DNA from: Pseudorhodoferax sp965279475
GTDB lineage: Bacteria > Pseudomonadota > Gammaproteobacteria > Burkholderiales > Burkholderiaceae_C
Assembly (NCBI GenBank): GCA_965279475.1
Contig: CBDIIA010000003.1
Span: forward strand, 868,001-932,000
Direction: 5' to 3'
Length of the DNA: 64,000 nucleotides
Position 1 is the first letter of the stretch, and the number at the start of each line of letters is the position of its first letter. The position numbers were made by a program, and so were the translations under genes. The notes under the pieces were generated by a model. It saw nothing but the letters and a program-made list of their open reading frames with translations, was not told where the DNA came from and made no database searches. Positions 40,314 to 48,801 of this stretch are shown piece after piece.

Positions 40314-41354
40314 TCAAGTGAGCATACGGTCGTTTTTAGAGGGCAGGAATTTCGACGTGAACAACTGCTCGGCCTTCGGTGCGGCCTTGTAGCTGACGAT
40401 CTTGCCCATGTCGTCGATCTGTTTCTGCAGGCGCGCCATGTCGATGTCGCCCATGCCCTTGGCGCGGGTGGTCGGCGTCACGACGAACTGGTCGAGCAGG
40501 CCCTTCAAGCGACGCGTCTCGACCGTCTGGTCGATCAGCGGCTCGCGCTGGCGCACCATGCGCACGCCTTCTTCGGGGTTGGCGATGGCTTCCTTCAGGC
40601 CCTTGTTGTAGGCGCGCAGAAAGGCGGTGACCGCGGCCGGCTGCTCGGCGATGAACCGGGTCGACGCGAGGATCGCATTGCCGTAGACGTTGACGCCGAA
40701 GTCCTTGTAGTAGAAGACGCGCAGTTCCTCTTCCTTCGCGCCGGCGGCCACGGCCGAGATCAGGCCCGAGGGCTGGAAGCCGGTGACGCCGTCGCACTGG
40801 CCCTTGACCAGCATCAGCTCGCGCAGCGCGGGCTCGACGTTGAGCCACTTCACGCTGTCGACCGGCAGGCCCTGCGCTGCGGCGAAGAACGGCCACAGCT
40901 TGCGGCCGGCGTCGAAGCTGGGGGCGGCCAGCGTCTTGCCGGCGAAGTCGGCGGGTTTGGCGATGCCGCTCCTGGTCAGCACCATGGCCGCGGCCGGCGT
41001 CGATTCGAGCGTCTGGTAGATGGCCTGGGGCCGGGTCGGCATGTCGGCACCGGCGCCGTACAGATCGATCAGCGCGTTCATGTCGCCATAGCCCATGTCG
41101 TAGGTGCCGCTGCTGACGCGGGTGACCGCCATGGCCGAGCCCGAGCCCACGTCGAACTGCACGTCGAGGCCTTCCTGCGTGAAGTAACCCTTGTTCTGCG
41201 CGATGAAGAACGGCGCGGTCTGCCCGTCGAAGCGCCAGTCGAGCTGGAACCGGATCTTCTGCGGCGATTGCGCCCGCACGAGGGCAGGTGCGGCCAGCGT
41301 GGCCGCCAGGGCCGCGCTGTGGCCGAGCAGTTGACGACGCGAGAGGTGGTGCAT
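40314..41354 (-). CDS. NMT1/ThiY-type ABC transporter substrate-binding protein
   Basis: The 346-residue protein has a twin-arginine signal (SRRQLLGHSAALAATLAAPALVRA) and the NMT1/SsuA fold landmarks KIRFQLDWRFDGQTAPFFIAQNKGYFTQEGLDV, GSGSAMAVTRV and GVTGFQPSG. Relatives bind pyrimidine precursors, taurine, nitrate-like anions or aromatic compounds such as phthalate. No permease or ATPase gene lies next to it, so it must pair with distant components. Its coupling to a ureidoglycolate lyase gene suggests a ureide or pyrimidine-like ligand (inference). CCGGAGAACCCC precedes ATG 41354. Confidence 0.88.
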   Translation of the reverse strand: MHHLSRRQLLGHSAALAATLAAPALVRAQSPQKIRFQLDWRFDGQTAPFFIAQNKGYFTQEGLDVQFDVGSGSAMAVTRVSSGTYDMGYGDMNALIDLYGAGADMPTRPQAIYQTLESTPAAAMVLTRSGIAKPADFAGKTLAAPSFDAGRKLWPFFAAAQGLPVDSVKWLNVEPALRELMLVKGQCDGVTGFQPSGLISAVAAGAKEEELRVFYYKDFGVNVYGNAILASTRFIAEQPAAVTAFLRAYNKGLKEAIANPEEGVRMVRQREPLIDQTVETRRLKGLLDQFVVTPTTRAKGMGDIDMARLQKQIDDMGKIVSYKAAPKAEQLFTSKFLPSKNDRMLT

Positions 41355-41662
41355 GGGGTTCTCCGGTGGCAGGACAAGGCGTGGCCAGCCGTCACGCAAC
41401 TCCTGTGCCATTGCGGGCGTCGATGGGTTGCGCTGCCCCGTCGTGCGGGCAGAGTCGGGCTGTCCATAGGCTGGGCCGATCCCAGGGCGTTCGGGGTGCC
41501 GATGGTTGGGGCCAGGGTGGGGCCGCCACGGCCGGCGGTTCGTCCTACAGCAGATTCAACAGCGTCCCACACCGGTGCACCGGCGTCGCGGCTATGGTGA
41601 AACCACTCGCCTTCCGGCGTTTTTGCAACACGTTCGCCAACGTTCAACCCAGGAGTGCATCC

Positions 41663-42013
41663 ATGTACAACGGAACCCTTTCCTCGACCGATTCGACCCT
41701 CACCAACGGCAGCCTGCAGCGCGGCGTGCAGCAGGTGGGCGACACCCTGCACAGCACCATCGACAAGGTGGCCGAGCCCGTGCGCGGCGCGGTGGACCGC
41801 GCGTCCACCACCGCGCACCAGACGGTCGACAAGGTCACGACCAGTGTGCATGCCGCGGCCGAGAAGGTCGACACGCAGGCCCGCCGCCTTACCGCCGCGC
41901 CCAACCGTGCGGTCGACTACTCGCGCGACTACGTGCGCGGGCGTCCGCTGCAGGCCGTTGCGATGGCCTTGGCAGCGGGCTGGCTGATCGGCCGGCTGGG
42001 CGCTTACCGCTGA
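41663..42013 (+). CDS. DUF883/ElaB-YqjD-like small membrane-anchored protein
   Basis: The 116-residue protein is mostly a long amphipathic helix (VGDTLHSTIDKVAEPVRGAVDRA, HQTVDKVTTSVHAAAEKVD) followed by YVRGRPLQAVAMALAAGWLIGRL, the C-terminal membrane anchor typical of ElaB/YqjD/DUF883 proteins. Those proteins anchor stationary-phase ribosomes or stabilise membranes. AGGAG twelve bases upstream supports ATG 41663. The frame is open upstream to 41288 but without conservation features. Confidence 0.85.
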   Translation: MYNGTLSSTDSTLTNGSLQRGVQQVGDTLHSTIDKVAEPVRGAVDRASTTAHQTVDKVTTSVHAAAEKVDTQARRLTAAPNRAVDYSRDYVRGRPLQAVAMALAAGWLIGRLGAYR

Positions 42014-42126
42014 TTTGCGTCTGCGCTTGATGCTGCGCCCCTGACGGCGCGGGCCAATCATCACGACCCCCATGCGGCACCTGCTGCATGGGGGTCGTGT
42101 CGTTGTGTGGCGTCATTGCCGCGCAA

Positions 42127-42144
42127 CGGTCACAGAGTTGTCAT
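42127..42144 (+). promoter_or_regulatory. PHO box (PhoB binding site) upstream of phoX
   Basis: CGGTCAC-AGAG-TTGTCAT shows two 7-base half-sites separated by four bases, the spacing of the PhoB consensus CTGTCAT-n4-CTGTCAT; five of seven positions match in the first half and six of seven in the second. It lies about 128 bases before the phoX ATG. phoX is a classic phosphate-starvation gene, so regulation by PhoBR is expected. Confidence 0.75.
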
Positions 42145-42271
42145 GTGGGGCACCTAAGCTGGCGCGGCTGAAAACAACAACAGCCTTTGCCAATCCGCGG
42201 CGCAGAGGTTCCCGCGGAGATGTCCGCAGGGGCTGCGCCTTCCCCACCACAGCTTCGGAAATCCAATCCCC

Positions 42272-44224
42272 ATGTCCCAGCTTCCTCTCGCATCGCGTCG
42301 CCAGGCTCTCAAGTTCCTGACGGGCGCACCGTTGCTTCCTCTGGCCGGCTCGCTGAGCGCAATGTCCGCCCTCGTGGCCTGCGGCGGCGACGATGATGCC
42401 CCCGCGCTGTTCAAGTCGGCCAGCTTCACCGGCATGAGCGCACCCACCCTGGCTGCGCCCGCCGCCATGGCGACGACCACCGCCGGCTCCACGCTGGACG
42501 TGAGCTTCGAGGACGGCAGCACGCAGAGCTACAAGCTCGCCTACCAGCCCTTCTTCATGACCGGCGACATGGTGCCCAACGGCAGCGGCGGCACCATCCT
42601 GGCCGGCGGCTACGTCGACATCAACAACAAGCCCATCATCGACAGCTCCGTGCCCGGCAAGGAACGCCAGTTCTTCTCCGATTCGCCGGACGGCACCTCG
42701 CTGATCAAGCTCGACAACCCCACCGTGACCGGCATCAAGGGCAAGGCCGTGTTCGCGGTGGTGCAGTTCGAATACACCACGCGCAACCAGGCCGGCGCCA
42801 GCACCTACGGCGTGCTGCCGTCGCCGATCGCCGTGCTGACGCTCGACCAGGACCAGAGCACCGGCAAGCTGAGCCTGGTGAAGTACCACAACGTCGACAT
42901 GTCGTCGGCCCACGGCCTGTGGATCACCTGCGGTGCCAGCCTGTCGCCGTGGAACACCCACCTGTCCAGCGAAGAGTACGAACCCAACGCCCCGTTCATC
43001 GCGACCGACGCGCAGTTCAAGGCCTACAGCAAGAACGTGTTCGGCAACGAGACCACGGCCAACCCCTACCACTACGGCCACCTGCCTGAAGTGACGGTCA
43101 ACCCCGACGGCACCGGCACGGTGAAGAAGCACTACTGCCTGGGCCGCATCTCGCACGAGCTGGTGCAGGTGATGCCGGACAACCGCACCGTGCTGATGGG
43201 CGACGACTACACCAACGGCGGCCTGTTCATGTTCGTGGCCGACAAGGAAAAAGACCTGTCCGCCGGCACGCTGTACGTGGCCAAGGTCGGTGCCGGTTTC
43301 TCGATCGACCCCGCCGCCGCCGGCGCGCCGCTGACCTGGATCAAGCTGGGCAGCGCCACCAGCGCCGAAGTCGAGGCCCTGGCCAACACGCTGAAGCCGG
43401 CCGACATCATGACCGTGTCGCTGACCGACCCGGCCGATGCCACCTACACCAAGATCTTCGCCGACGGCGTGGCCAACTGGGTCAAGCTGAAGCCGGGCAT
43501 GGAGAAGGCCGCAGCCTTCCTGGAAACCCACCGCTACGCCAACCTGGTGGGCGCGAGCATGGGCTTCACCAAGCTCGAAGGCACGACCGTCAACATCAAG
43601 GACAAGGTTGCCTACTCGGCACTGCAGAACATCCAGAGCTCGATGGTGCGCGGTAACGCGGCCTGGCGCGAGTCGGTCGGCATCACGGTCGAGAAGACCA
43701 TCAATGCCGGCGGCGTGTTCGCCCACAACCTGGCCGGTTCGCAGAAGGACGTCGGTGGCGCCGCGATCAACAGCGAATGGGTGCCGGTGCTGACCAAGGC
43801 CCTGCTGATCGGTGAAGACATCGCGGCCGACGCGCTGGGCAACCTGGCCAATCCCGACAAGGTGGCCAACCCCGACAACCTGAAGTTCTCGGAAAAGCTG
43901 CGCACGCTGTTCATCGGCGAAGACAGCGGCTTCCACGTGAACAACTTCCTGTGGGCCTACAACATCGACACGAAGAAGCTGTCGCGCCTGATGTCGATCC
44001 CCGCCGGTGGCGAGTCGACCGGCCTGCACGCGGTGGACGAGATCAACGGCTGGACCTACATCATGAGCAACTTCCAGCACGCCGGCGACTGGAGCAGCAC
44101 GCTGCACGCCAAGGTGCAGACCACGCTCGACCCGCTGGTCCGCGCGAACTACAAGGACCGCTTCGGCGCGTCGGTGGGCTACCTCACCGGTGAACTGGCG
44201 AATCCGCGCCTGACGAAGGCCTGA
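42272..44224 (+). CDS. phoX: PhoX-family alkaline phosphatase
   Basis: The 650-residue protein has a Tat signal (SRRQALKFL, 8-16) and a lipobox-like LVACGG near residue 37, then the PhoX/DUF839 domain with GRISHELVQVMPDNRTVLMGDDYTNGG, EYEPNAPF, and GEDSGFHVNNFLWAYN. PhoX enzymes hydrolyse phosphomonoesters in the periplasm using Ca and Fe cofactors and need Tat export of the folded protein. The N-terminus (ACGGDDD) suggests it may be a lipoprotein. A PHO box lies upstream and a terminator hairpin downstream, so it is a single-gene phosphate-starvation unit. Confidence 0.93.
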   Translation: MSQLPLASRRQALKFLTGAPLLPLAGSLSAMSALVACGGDDDAPALFKSASFTGMSAPTLAAPAAMATTTAGSTLDVSFEDGSTQSYKLAYQPFFMTGDMVPNGSGGTILAGGYVDINNKPIIDSSVPGKERQFFSDSPDGTSLIKLDNPTVTGIKGKAVFAVVQFEYTTRNQAGASTYGVLPSPIAVLTLDQDQSTGKLSLVKYHNVDMSSAHGLWITCGASLSPWNTHLSSEEYEPNAPFIATDAQFKAYSKNVFGNETTANPYHYGHLPEVTVNPDGTGTVKKHYCLGRISHELVQVMPDNRTVLMGDDYTNGGLFMFVADKEKDLSAGTLYVAKVGAGFSIDPAAAGAPLTWIKLGSATSAEVEALANTLKPADIMTVSLTDPADATYTKIFADGVANWVKLKPGMEKAAAFLETHRYANLVGASMGFTKLEGTTVNIKDKVAYSALQNIQSSMVRGNAAWRESVGITVEKTINAGGVFAHNLAGSQKDVGGAAINSEWVPVLTKALLIGEDIAADALGNLANPDKVANPDNLKFSEKLRTLFIGEDSGFHVNNFLWAYNIDTKKLSRLMSIPAGGESTGLHAVDEINGWTYIMSNFQHAGDWSSTLHAKVQTTLDPLVRANYKDRFGASVGYLTGELANPRLTKA

Positions 44225-44262
44225 TCGGCACCGGCGGCCACGCGCCGCCTGTACCCGTGACG

Positions 44263-44289
44263 CAAGAAGCCGGCATTGCCGGCTTCTTG
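44263..44289 (+). terminator. Terminator hairpin after phoX
   Basis: CAAGAAGCCGG and CCGGCTTCTTG form a perfect 11-base stem with a five-base loop, 38 bases after the phoX stop and before the convergent oxidoreductase gene. A short T-rich stretch follows (TCTTGG). It probably serves both directions. Confidence 0.85.
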
Positions 44290-44330
44290 TCTTGGGGCGC
44301 TACCACCAGCCGAGCTGGTGGTGAGCGTCT

Positions 44331-45323
44331 TCACGTGCCGAAGGTGACCACGGCGCGGCCGCGCACGCCGCCTTCGATCAGCTTGTCGCAATGCGCCTGC
44401 AGTTCGGCGAACGGCAGGCGGTAGCAGATGTCGGCGATGTGGCGTGGGTGCAGATCGCCGCCCGGCATCATGCGTTGCCAGACCTCGCCGCGTTCGGGCA
44501 CCGGGTGGTTGGCGTTGACGCCGACCAGCTGCACGCTGCGCAGGATGAAGGGGTAGATCGAGGTCGTGAAGGTCTCGCCCGCCGCATTGCCGAACGCGCA
44601 GGCCACGCCGCCCTTCTTCATCGAGCGCAGCAGCTTGTCGAGCGGGGCGCCGCCGACCACGTCGATGGCGCCGGCCCACAGTTGCTCCTCGAGCGGCTTG
44701 TCGCCGGTGGTAAGTGCGTCGCGGCCGATCACCTCGGTCGCGCCCAGTGCGCGCAGGTAGTCGGCTTCGGCCGGCTTGCCGGTGCTGGCGACCACGTGGT
44801 AGCCCAGGCCGGCCAGCATGTCGATCGCGAACGACGAACTGCCCCCGGTGCCGCCGGTGACGACCACCGGGCCGCGCTCGGGCGTCACGCCGTGGCGCAC
44901 CAGTGCGTCGACCGCCACCGCCGAGGTGTAGGCCGCCAGGCCCATCGCCACCACGTCGAAGGCGCTGCTGCCTGCAGGCACGCGGCCGACCCAGGCGCCC
45001 GGCACACGCACGTACTCGCTGTAGGCACCATCGCGCCGCATGCCGAACTCGCGCCCGCCCTGCACCGTGACCAGGTCGCCGGGGCGCCACGCCGGGTCGG
45101 TCGACTCGACCACCGTGCCGGCGACCTCGACGCCCGGCACGCAGGGGAAGCGGGAGATCACGTTGCCCACGCCGCTGACGGCACGCGCGTCCTTGTAGTT
45201 GACGGCGGCATATTGCGAGCGGATCACCACCTCGCCCGGGTCGAGATCGGCCAGCGTCTGCTCGACCATGCGGCTGACCCGCCGGTCCCCTTCCTGATAG
45301 AGGCGCAGCGCGTTGAATTTCAT
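44331..45323 (-). CDS. Zinc-free MDR-family oxidoreductase (acrylyl-CoA reductase/quinone oxidoreductase type)
   Basis: The 330-residue protein has the MDR fold with the YhdH/AcuI-type pattern: QYAAVNYKDA (38-47), FPCVPGVEVAGTV, VTVQGGREFG, and the NADPH-binding stretch VVVTGGTGGSSSFAIDMLAGLGY (about 152-174). The structural zinc loop is absent, as in this group. AcuI-type enzymes reduce acrylyl-CoA to propionyl-CoA. It is co-operonic with a CoA-transferase (ATGA overlap 45320-45323) and a Bug receptor, which fits uptake, CoA activation and reduction of an unsaturated carboxylate (inference). Confidence 0.88.
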   Translation of the reverse strand: MKFNALRLYQEGDRRVSRMVEQTLADLDPGEVVIRSQYAAVNYKDARAVSGVGNVISRFPCVPGVEVAGTVVESTDPAWRPGDLVTVQGGREFGMRRDGAYSEYVRVPGAWVGRVPAGSSAFDVVAMGLAAYTSAVAVDALVRHGVTPERGPVVVTGGTGGSSSFAIDMLAGLGYHVVASTGKPAEADYLRALGATEVIGRDALTTGDKPLEEQLWAGAIDVVGGAPLDKLLRSMKKGGVACAFGNAAGETFTTSIYPFILRSVQLVGVNANHPVPERGEVWQRMMPGGDLHPRHIADICYRLPFAELQAHCDKLIEGGVRGRAVVTFGT

Positions 45324-46540
45324 GACGGGGGATCCTTTCTCTGTTGTACGGCGCCGGCGGCGAGCAGGGCGTCGATCTCGTGCGCCGGCAGGCCGAACGC
45401 GGCGAGCACCTCGCGGCTGTGTTCGCCGATGCAGGGCGGGCCGCGGTGCACGCGGGATTGGGCGTCGCGGTCGCCGAACGCCGAGCCCGGCATGCGCACC
45501 GTGCCGGCATCGGCGTTGTGCGCCTCGACGATGACGCCGTTGTGCGCCAGCTGCGGCGACGCGAGCAGCATGTCGTAGTCGGCGATCGGGCCGCAGATGA
45601 TGTCGGCGGCTTCGAGCGCCTCCTGCCATTCGAGGCTGGTGCGGGCGGCGAGCCGGCTTGACAGCTCGGCCATCAGCGCCGTCCGGTTGACCAGGCGCTG
45701 CGGGTTGGTGGCGAAGCGCGCGTCGGTGGCCAGGGTCGGGTCGCCGAGCACGCCGCACAGCGCCTTCCAGCGGTCCTCGTGGTAGGCGGCGATCATGATC
45801 CAGCCGTCCCGGGTGGGGTAGGCCTCGTTGGGCGCGGAGTAGGGCGCCGCGCTGCCGGTGCGCAGCGGTTTCTCGCCCGACGACAGGTACGAGGCCACGG
45901 CCGACTGCTGCAGCATCACCGCGCTGTTGTAGAGGCTGACGTCGAGATGCTGGCCGCGGCCCGTGGCCTCGCGCACCCGCAGCGCCGCCAGCACCGCGGT
46001 GGTGGCGAGGTAACCGGTGGTCATGTCGGCCGCTGGCGCCAGCACCTTCATCGGCGGCGAGTCGGCGTCGCCGATGTTGCTCATCAGACCCGAGACGGCC
46101 TGCACGATGCCGTCGACGCCCGGCTTGTCACGCCAGGGGCCGGTCTGCCCATAGGCCGAGACCGAGCAGAACACCAGCCGGGGGTTGAGCGCGTCCAATG
46201 CCGCATAGCCGATGCCCAGGCGGTCCATGACGCCGGGGCGGAAACTCTCGACCACGACGTCGGCCGTGGCCGCCATGCGGCGCACCAGGGCCGGGCCGTC
46301 GGCGTGCTTCAGGTCGATGACGACCGAGCGCTTGTTGCGGTTGAAGCTCATCGACACGACGGACTCGCCCTGTTGCCATGGCGGCCCCAGCTTGCGGCCG
46401 ATGTCGCCGCCGGGGGATTCGATCTTGAACACTTCGGCGCCCAGGTCGCCCAGCAGCATCGCGCAGGTCGGCCCTGCGCCCACCTGCGAGAAGTCGAGCA
46501 CGGTGACGCCCTCGAGGGCGTGGTTCAGGTTCACGGTCAT
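45320..46540 (-). CDS. CaiB/BaiF family CoA-transferase (family III)
   Basis: The 406-residue protein matches family III CoA-transferases: VLDFSQVGAGPTCAMLLGDLGAEVFKIESPGGD at the N-terminus, NRNKRSVVIDLK, VVVESFRPGVMDRLGIGY, and the catalytic aspartate at Asp172 in the APAADMTTGYLATTAVLAAL motif. These enzymes transfer CoA between acyl-CoA and a free acid. It sits between a Bug receptor gene (23 bases upstream) and the MDR oxidoreductase, suggesting activation of the imported carboxylate. Confidence 0.92.
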   Translation of the reverse strand: MTVNLNHALEGVTVLDFSQVGAGPTCAMLLGDLGAEVFKIESPGGDIGRKLGPPWQQGESVVSMSFNRNKRSVVIDLKHADGPALVRRMAATADVVVESFRPGVMDRLGIGYAALDALNPRLVFCSVSAYGQTGPWRDKPGVDGIVQAVSGLMSNIGDADSPPMKVLAPAADMTTGYLATTAVLAALRVREATGRGQHLDVSLYNSAVMLQQSAVASYLSSGEKPLRTGSAAPYSAPNEAYPTRDGWIMIAAYHEDRWKALCGVLGDPTLATDARFATNPQRLVNRTALMAELSSRLAARTSLEWQEALEAADIICGPIADYDMLLASPQLAHNGVIVEAHNADAGTVRMPGSAFGDRDAQSRVHRGPPCIGEHSREVLAAFGLPAHEIDALLAAGAVQQRKDPPS

Positions 46541-46563
46541 GACAGTCGGGAGTGTGCCGCCCG

Positions 46564-47541
46564 TCAGTCGAGCTTCAGGCCGATCTCCTTGATCGACTTC
46601 TGCCAGCGTGCGATGTCGCGCTTCATCAGCTCGCTCATCTCGTCGGCATTCAGGTACTGCACCTCGAAGCCTTGGGCCGTGAGCCGGTCGCGCACCTCGG
46701 GCGTGGCCAGCGTCCGGGCGATGTCTGCCGACAGCCGGGCCACCACGTCGCGCGGCGTGCCGGCCGGTGCGAGGATCGAATACCACAGCGGAATCTGGAA
46801 GCCCGGCAGCGCGGCCTCGGCGATGGTCGGCACGTTGGGCAAGGCGGCCGAACGCGCCGGCGTGGTCAGGCCCAGTGCCCGCAGCTTGCCCGACTTGACG
46901 TAGGGTTCGACCGAGGCCATCGTGCCGATCGCGCTCTGCACCTGGCCGCCGATCAGGTCGGCCAGCGCCGGCCCCGTGCCCTTGTACGGCACGTGGGTCA
47001 CCTGCACGCCGGCCGCGTGGTTGAAGGCCTCGAACGCGATGTGCTGCGGCGTGCCGCTGCCCGGCGTGGCGTGGTTGAGCTTGCCCGGGTTGGCCTTGGC
47101 CAGCGCGATGAACTCGCGCACGTTGTTCGCCTGCACCGAGGGGTGGACCACCAGCACCATCGGCACCGTGGCGGCCTGTGCCACCGGCACCAGATCCTTC
47201 TCGATGTCGAAGGGCAGTTTGCCGTAGAGCCAGGGGTTGATGGTCACCTGGTTCGAGGCGATGACGATGGTGTAGCCATCGGGCGCGCTCTTGGCCGCGA
47301 TGTCGGTGCCGAGGTTGCCGCCGGCACCGGCCTTGTTGTCGATGATGACCGGCTGGCCCAGCAGCTCGCTGAGGCGGGGCTGCATCGCACGGGCCAGGAT
47401 GTCGTTGCCGCCGCCGGGCGGGAACGGCACGATGAAGCGGACCGGCTTGTCGGGGAACTTCTGCGCCTGGACCAGCGGTGCGGCGAGAACCGAGAGGGCG
47501 GCGATGAGCCCGAGCGTGGTGTGGCGAAGGGCGTGGTGCAT
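46564..47541 (-). CDS. Bug-family tripartite tricarboxylate transporter receptor protein
   Basis: The 325-residue periplasmic receptor has a signal peptide ending near LVQAQ (residue 26) and the family landmarks FPDKPVRFIVPFPPGGGNDILARA, VIIDNKAGAGGNLGTD, DGYTIVIAS, HVPYKGTGPALADLIGGQV and KLRALGLTTPARS. It is the first gene of an operon with a CoA-transferase and an MDR oxidoreductase, giving a receptor-transferase-reductase set for an unknown carboxylate. It is a distinct paralogue of the Bug protein at 20501. Confidence 0.93.
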   Translation of the reverse strand: MHHALRHTTLGLIAALSVLAAPLVQAQKFPDKPVRFIVPFPPGGGNDILARAMQPRLSELLGQPVIIDNKAGAGGNLGTDIAAKSAPDGYTIVIASNQVTINPWLYGKLPFDIEKDLVPVAQAATVPMVLVVHPSVQANNVREFIALAKANPGKLNHATPGSGTPQHIAFEAFNHAAGVQVTHVPYKGTGPALADLIGGQVQSAIGTMASVEPYVKSGKLRALGLTTPARSAALPNVPTIAEAALPGFQIPLWYSILAPAGTPRDVVARLSADIARTLATPEVRDRLTAQGFEVQYLNADEMSELMKRDIARWQKSIKEIGLKLD

Positions 47542-47706
47542 GGCGTTCGGAAAGGTCGGCGCGACGGTGGCGTCGGTTGCGTGGATGCTTGTTCGGACAG
47601 GCATACAAGATTAACGGCGACGCCGCGGCACTGCATCGGGAAAGACCCGGTGTCGACCTGGCCTGCACATCCTCGGCTGCACATCCTCGGCTGCACAATA
47701 GGCGGC

Positions 47707-48054
47707 ATGAAATCCAAAGTGCAGTTCCGCCTGCGCATCTACCGGGACGACAGCATCGCGGTCGGCCCGGGCAAGATCGCCTTGCTCGAGGCCGTGGCCG
47801 AGACCGGGTCCATCTCGGCCGCGGCGCGGCAGATGGGCATGTCGTACCGGCGCGCCTGGGTGCTGGTCGACGAGACCAACCGCGCGCTCAGCACGCCGGC
47901 CGTCAACACCGCGGCCGGCGGCGCCCACGGCGGCGGTACGGCGCTGACGGCGGTCGGCCAGGAGCTGATCACGCGTTACCGCGCGATCGAGAACACCGCG
48001 CGCCTGGCAGCTGCGACCGACATCGCTGCACTGAACCGCCTGCTGGCCCCCTGA
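47707..48054 (+). CDS. ModE-like winged-helix regulator lacking the molybdate-binding domains
   Basis: The 115-residue protein is only the N-terminal domain of ModE: LRIYRDDSIAVGPGKIALLEAVAETGSISAAARQMGMSYRRAWVLVDETNR region (about 8-60) with the wing ending near 95. Classical ModE adds two MOP-type molybdate-binding domains of about 70 residues each, which are absent. It precedes modB and modC. Such short ModE-type proteins occur in many Proteobacteria, but how they sense molybdate is less clear. Two 14-base direct repeats lie just upstream. Confidence 0.88.
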   Translation: MKSKVQFRLRIYRDDSIAVGPGKIALLEAVAETGSISAAARQMGMSYRRAWVLVDETNRALSTPAVNTAAGGAHGGGTALTAVGQELITRYRAIENTARLAAATDIAALNRLLAP

Positions 48055-48117
48055 GCCGCTGACCGCGGCACGATGCCGTGCCGTTCCGCGCGTGTGTGAG
48101 AATCGCGCTGTATTTTC

Positions 48118-48801
48118 ATGAACACGACGCAAGCACTTCTCGAGACGATGGATTGGTCGCCGCTGCTGCTGTCGATCAAGGTGGCGGCGTGCGCGACCCT
48201 GATCGCGCTGGTGGCCGGCGTGGCCCTGGGCTGGCTGTTCGCGCGGCGCAAGTTCCGCGGGGCGACGGTGCTGGAGGCGGTGTGCATGCTGCCGCTGGTG
48301 CTGCCGCCCACCGTGGTCGGCTACGGCATCCTGGTGCTGGCCGGCCGGCGCAGCCCGCTGGGCAGCTGGCTGCGTGCGCACTTCGACTACACCATCATCT
48401 TCAGCTGGCACGGCGCGGTGGTGGCGTCGGCCGTGGTGGCGCTGCCGCTGGTGCTGAAGTCGGCCAGCTCGGCGTTCGCAGGCGTCGACCGGTCGCTGGA
48501 GGCCGCCGCGCGCACGCTGCGGCAGTCGCCGATGTCGGTGTTCCTGCGCGTGACGCTGCCGCTGGCCTGGCCCGGCATCCTGGCCGGGACCTTGCTCGCG
48601 TTCGCCCGGGCCATCGGCGAGTTCGGCGCCTCGCTGATGGTGGCGGGCTCGATCCCGAAACAGACGCAGACGCTGTCGATGGCCATCTATGACGCCAGCC
48701 AGGCCGGCAACGACGATCTGGCGCTGCTGCTGGTGGTGATCACCTCGCTGCTGTCGGTCACGGTGCTGGTCTGGTCGAACCGCCTCTTTTCCCTCAAATG
48801 A
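48118..48801 (+). CDS. modB: Molybdate ABC transporter permease ModB
   Basis: The 227-residue permease has about five membrane helices and the ModB landmarks: LPLVLPPTVVGYGILVLAGRRSPLG (about 62-86) and the EAA loop RSLEAAARTLRQSPMSVFLRVTLPLAWPGI (about 126-155), with AIGEFGASLMVAGSIPKQTQT characteristic of molybdate/tungstate permeases. It would import molybdate with ModC and a ModA receptor. No modA is seen in this operon, whereas the usual order is modABC. Its stop overlaps the modC start by ATGA. Confidence 0.92.
   Translation: MNTTQALLETMDWSPLLLSIKVAACATLIALVAGVALGWLFARRKFRGATVLEAVCMLPLVLPPTVVGYGILVLAGRRSPLGSWLRAHFDYTIIFSWHGAVVASAVVALPLVLKSASSAFAGVDRSLEAAARTLRQSPMSVFLRVTLPLAWPGILAGTLLAFARAIGEFGASLMVAGSIPKQTQTLSMAIYDASQAGNDDLALLLVVITSLLSVTVLVWSNRLFSLK

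Noticed and set aside
47663..47697. TGCACATCCTCGGC direct repeats as a defined ModE operator
   Set aside because: They are tandem, not palindromic as ModE sites are, so no operator call is made; the repeat itself is noted with the molybdate operon.
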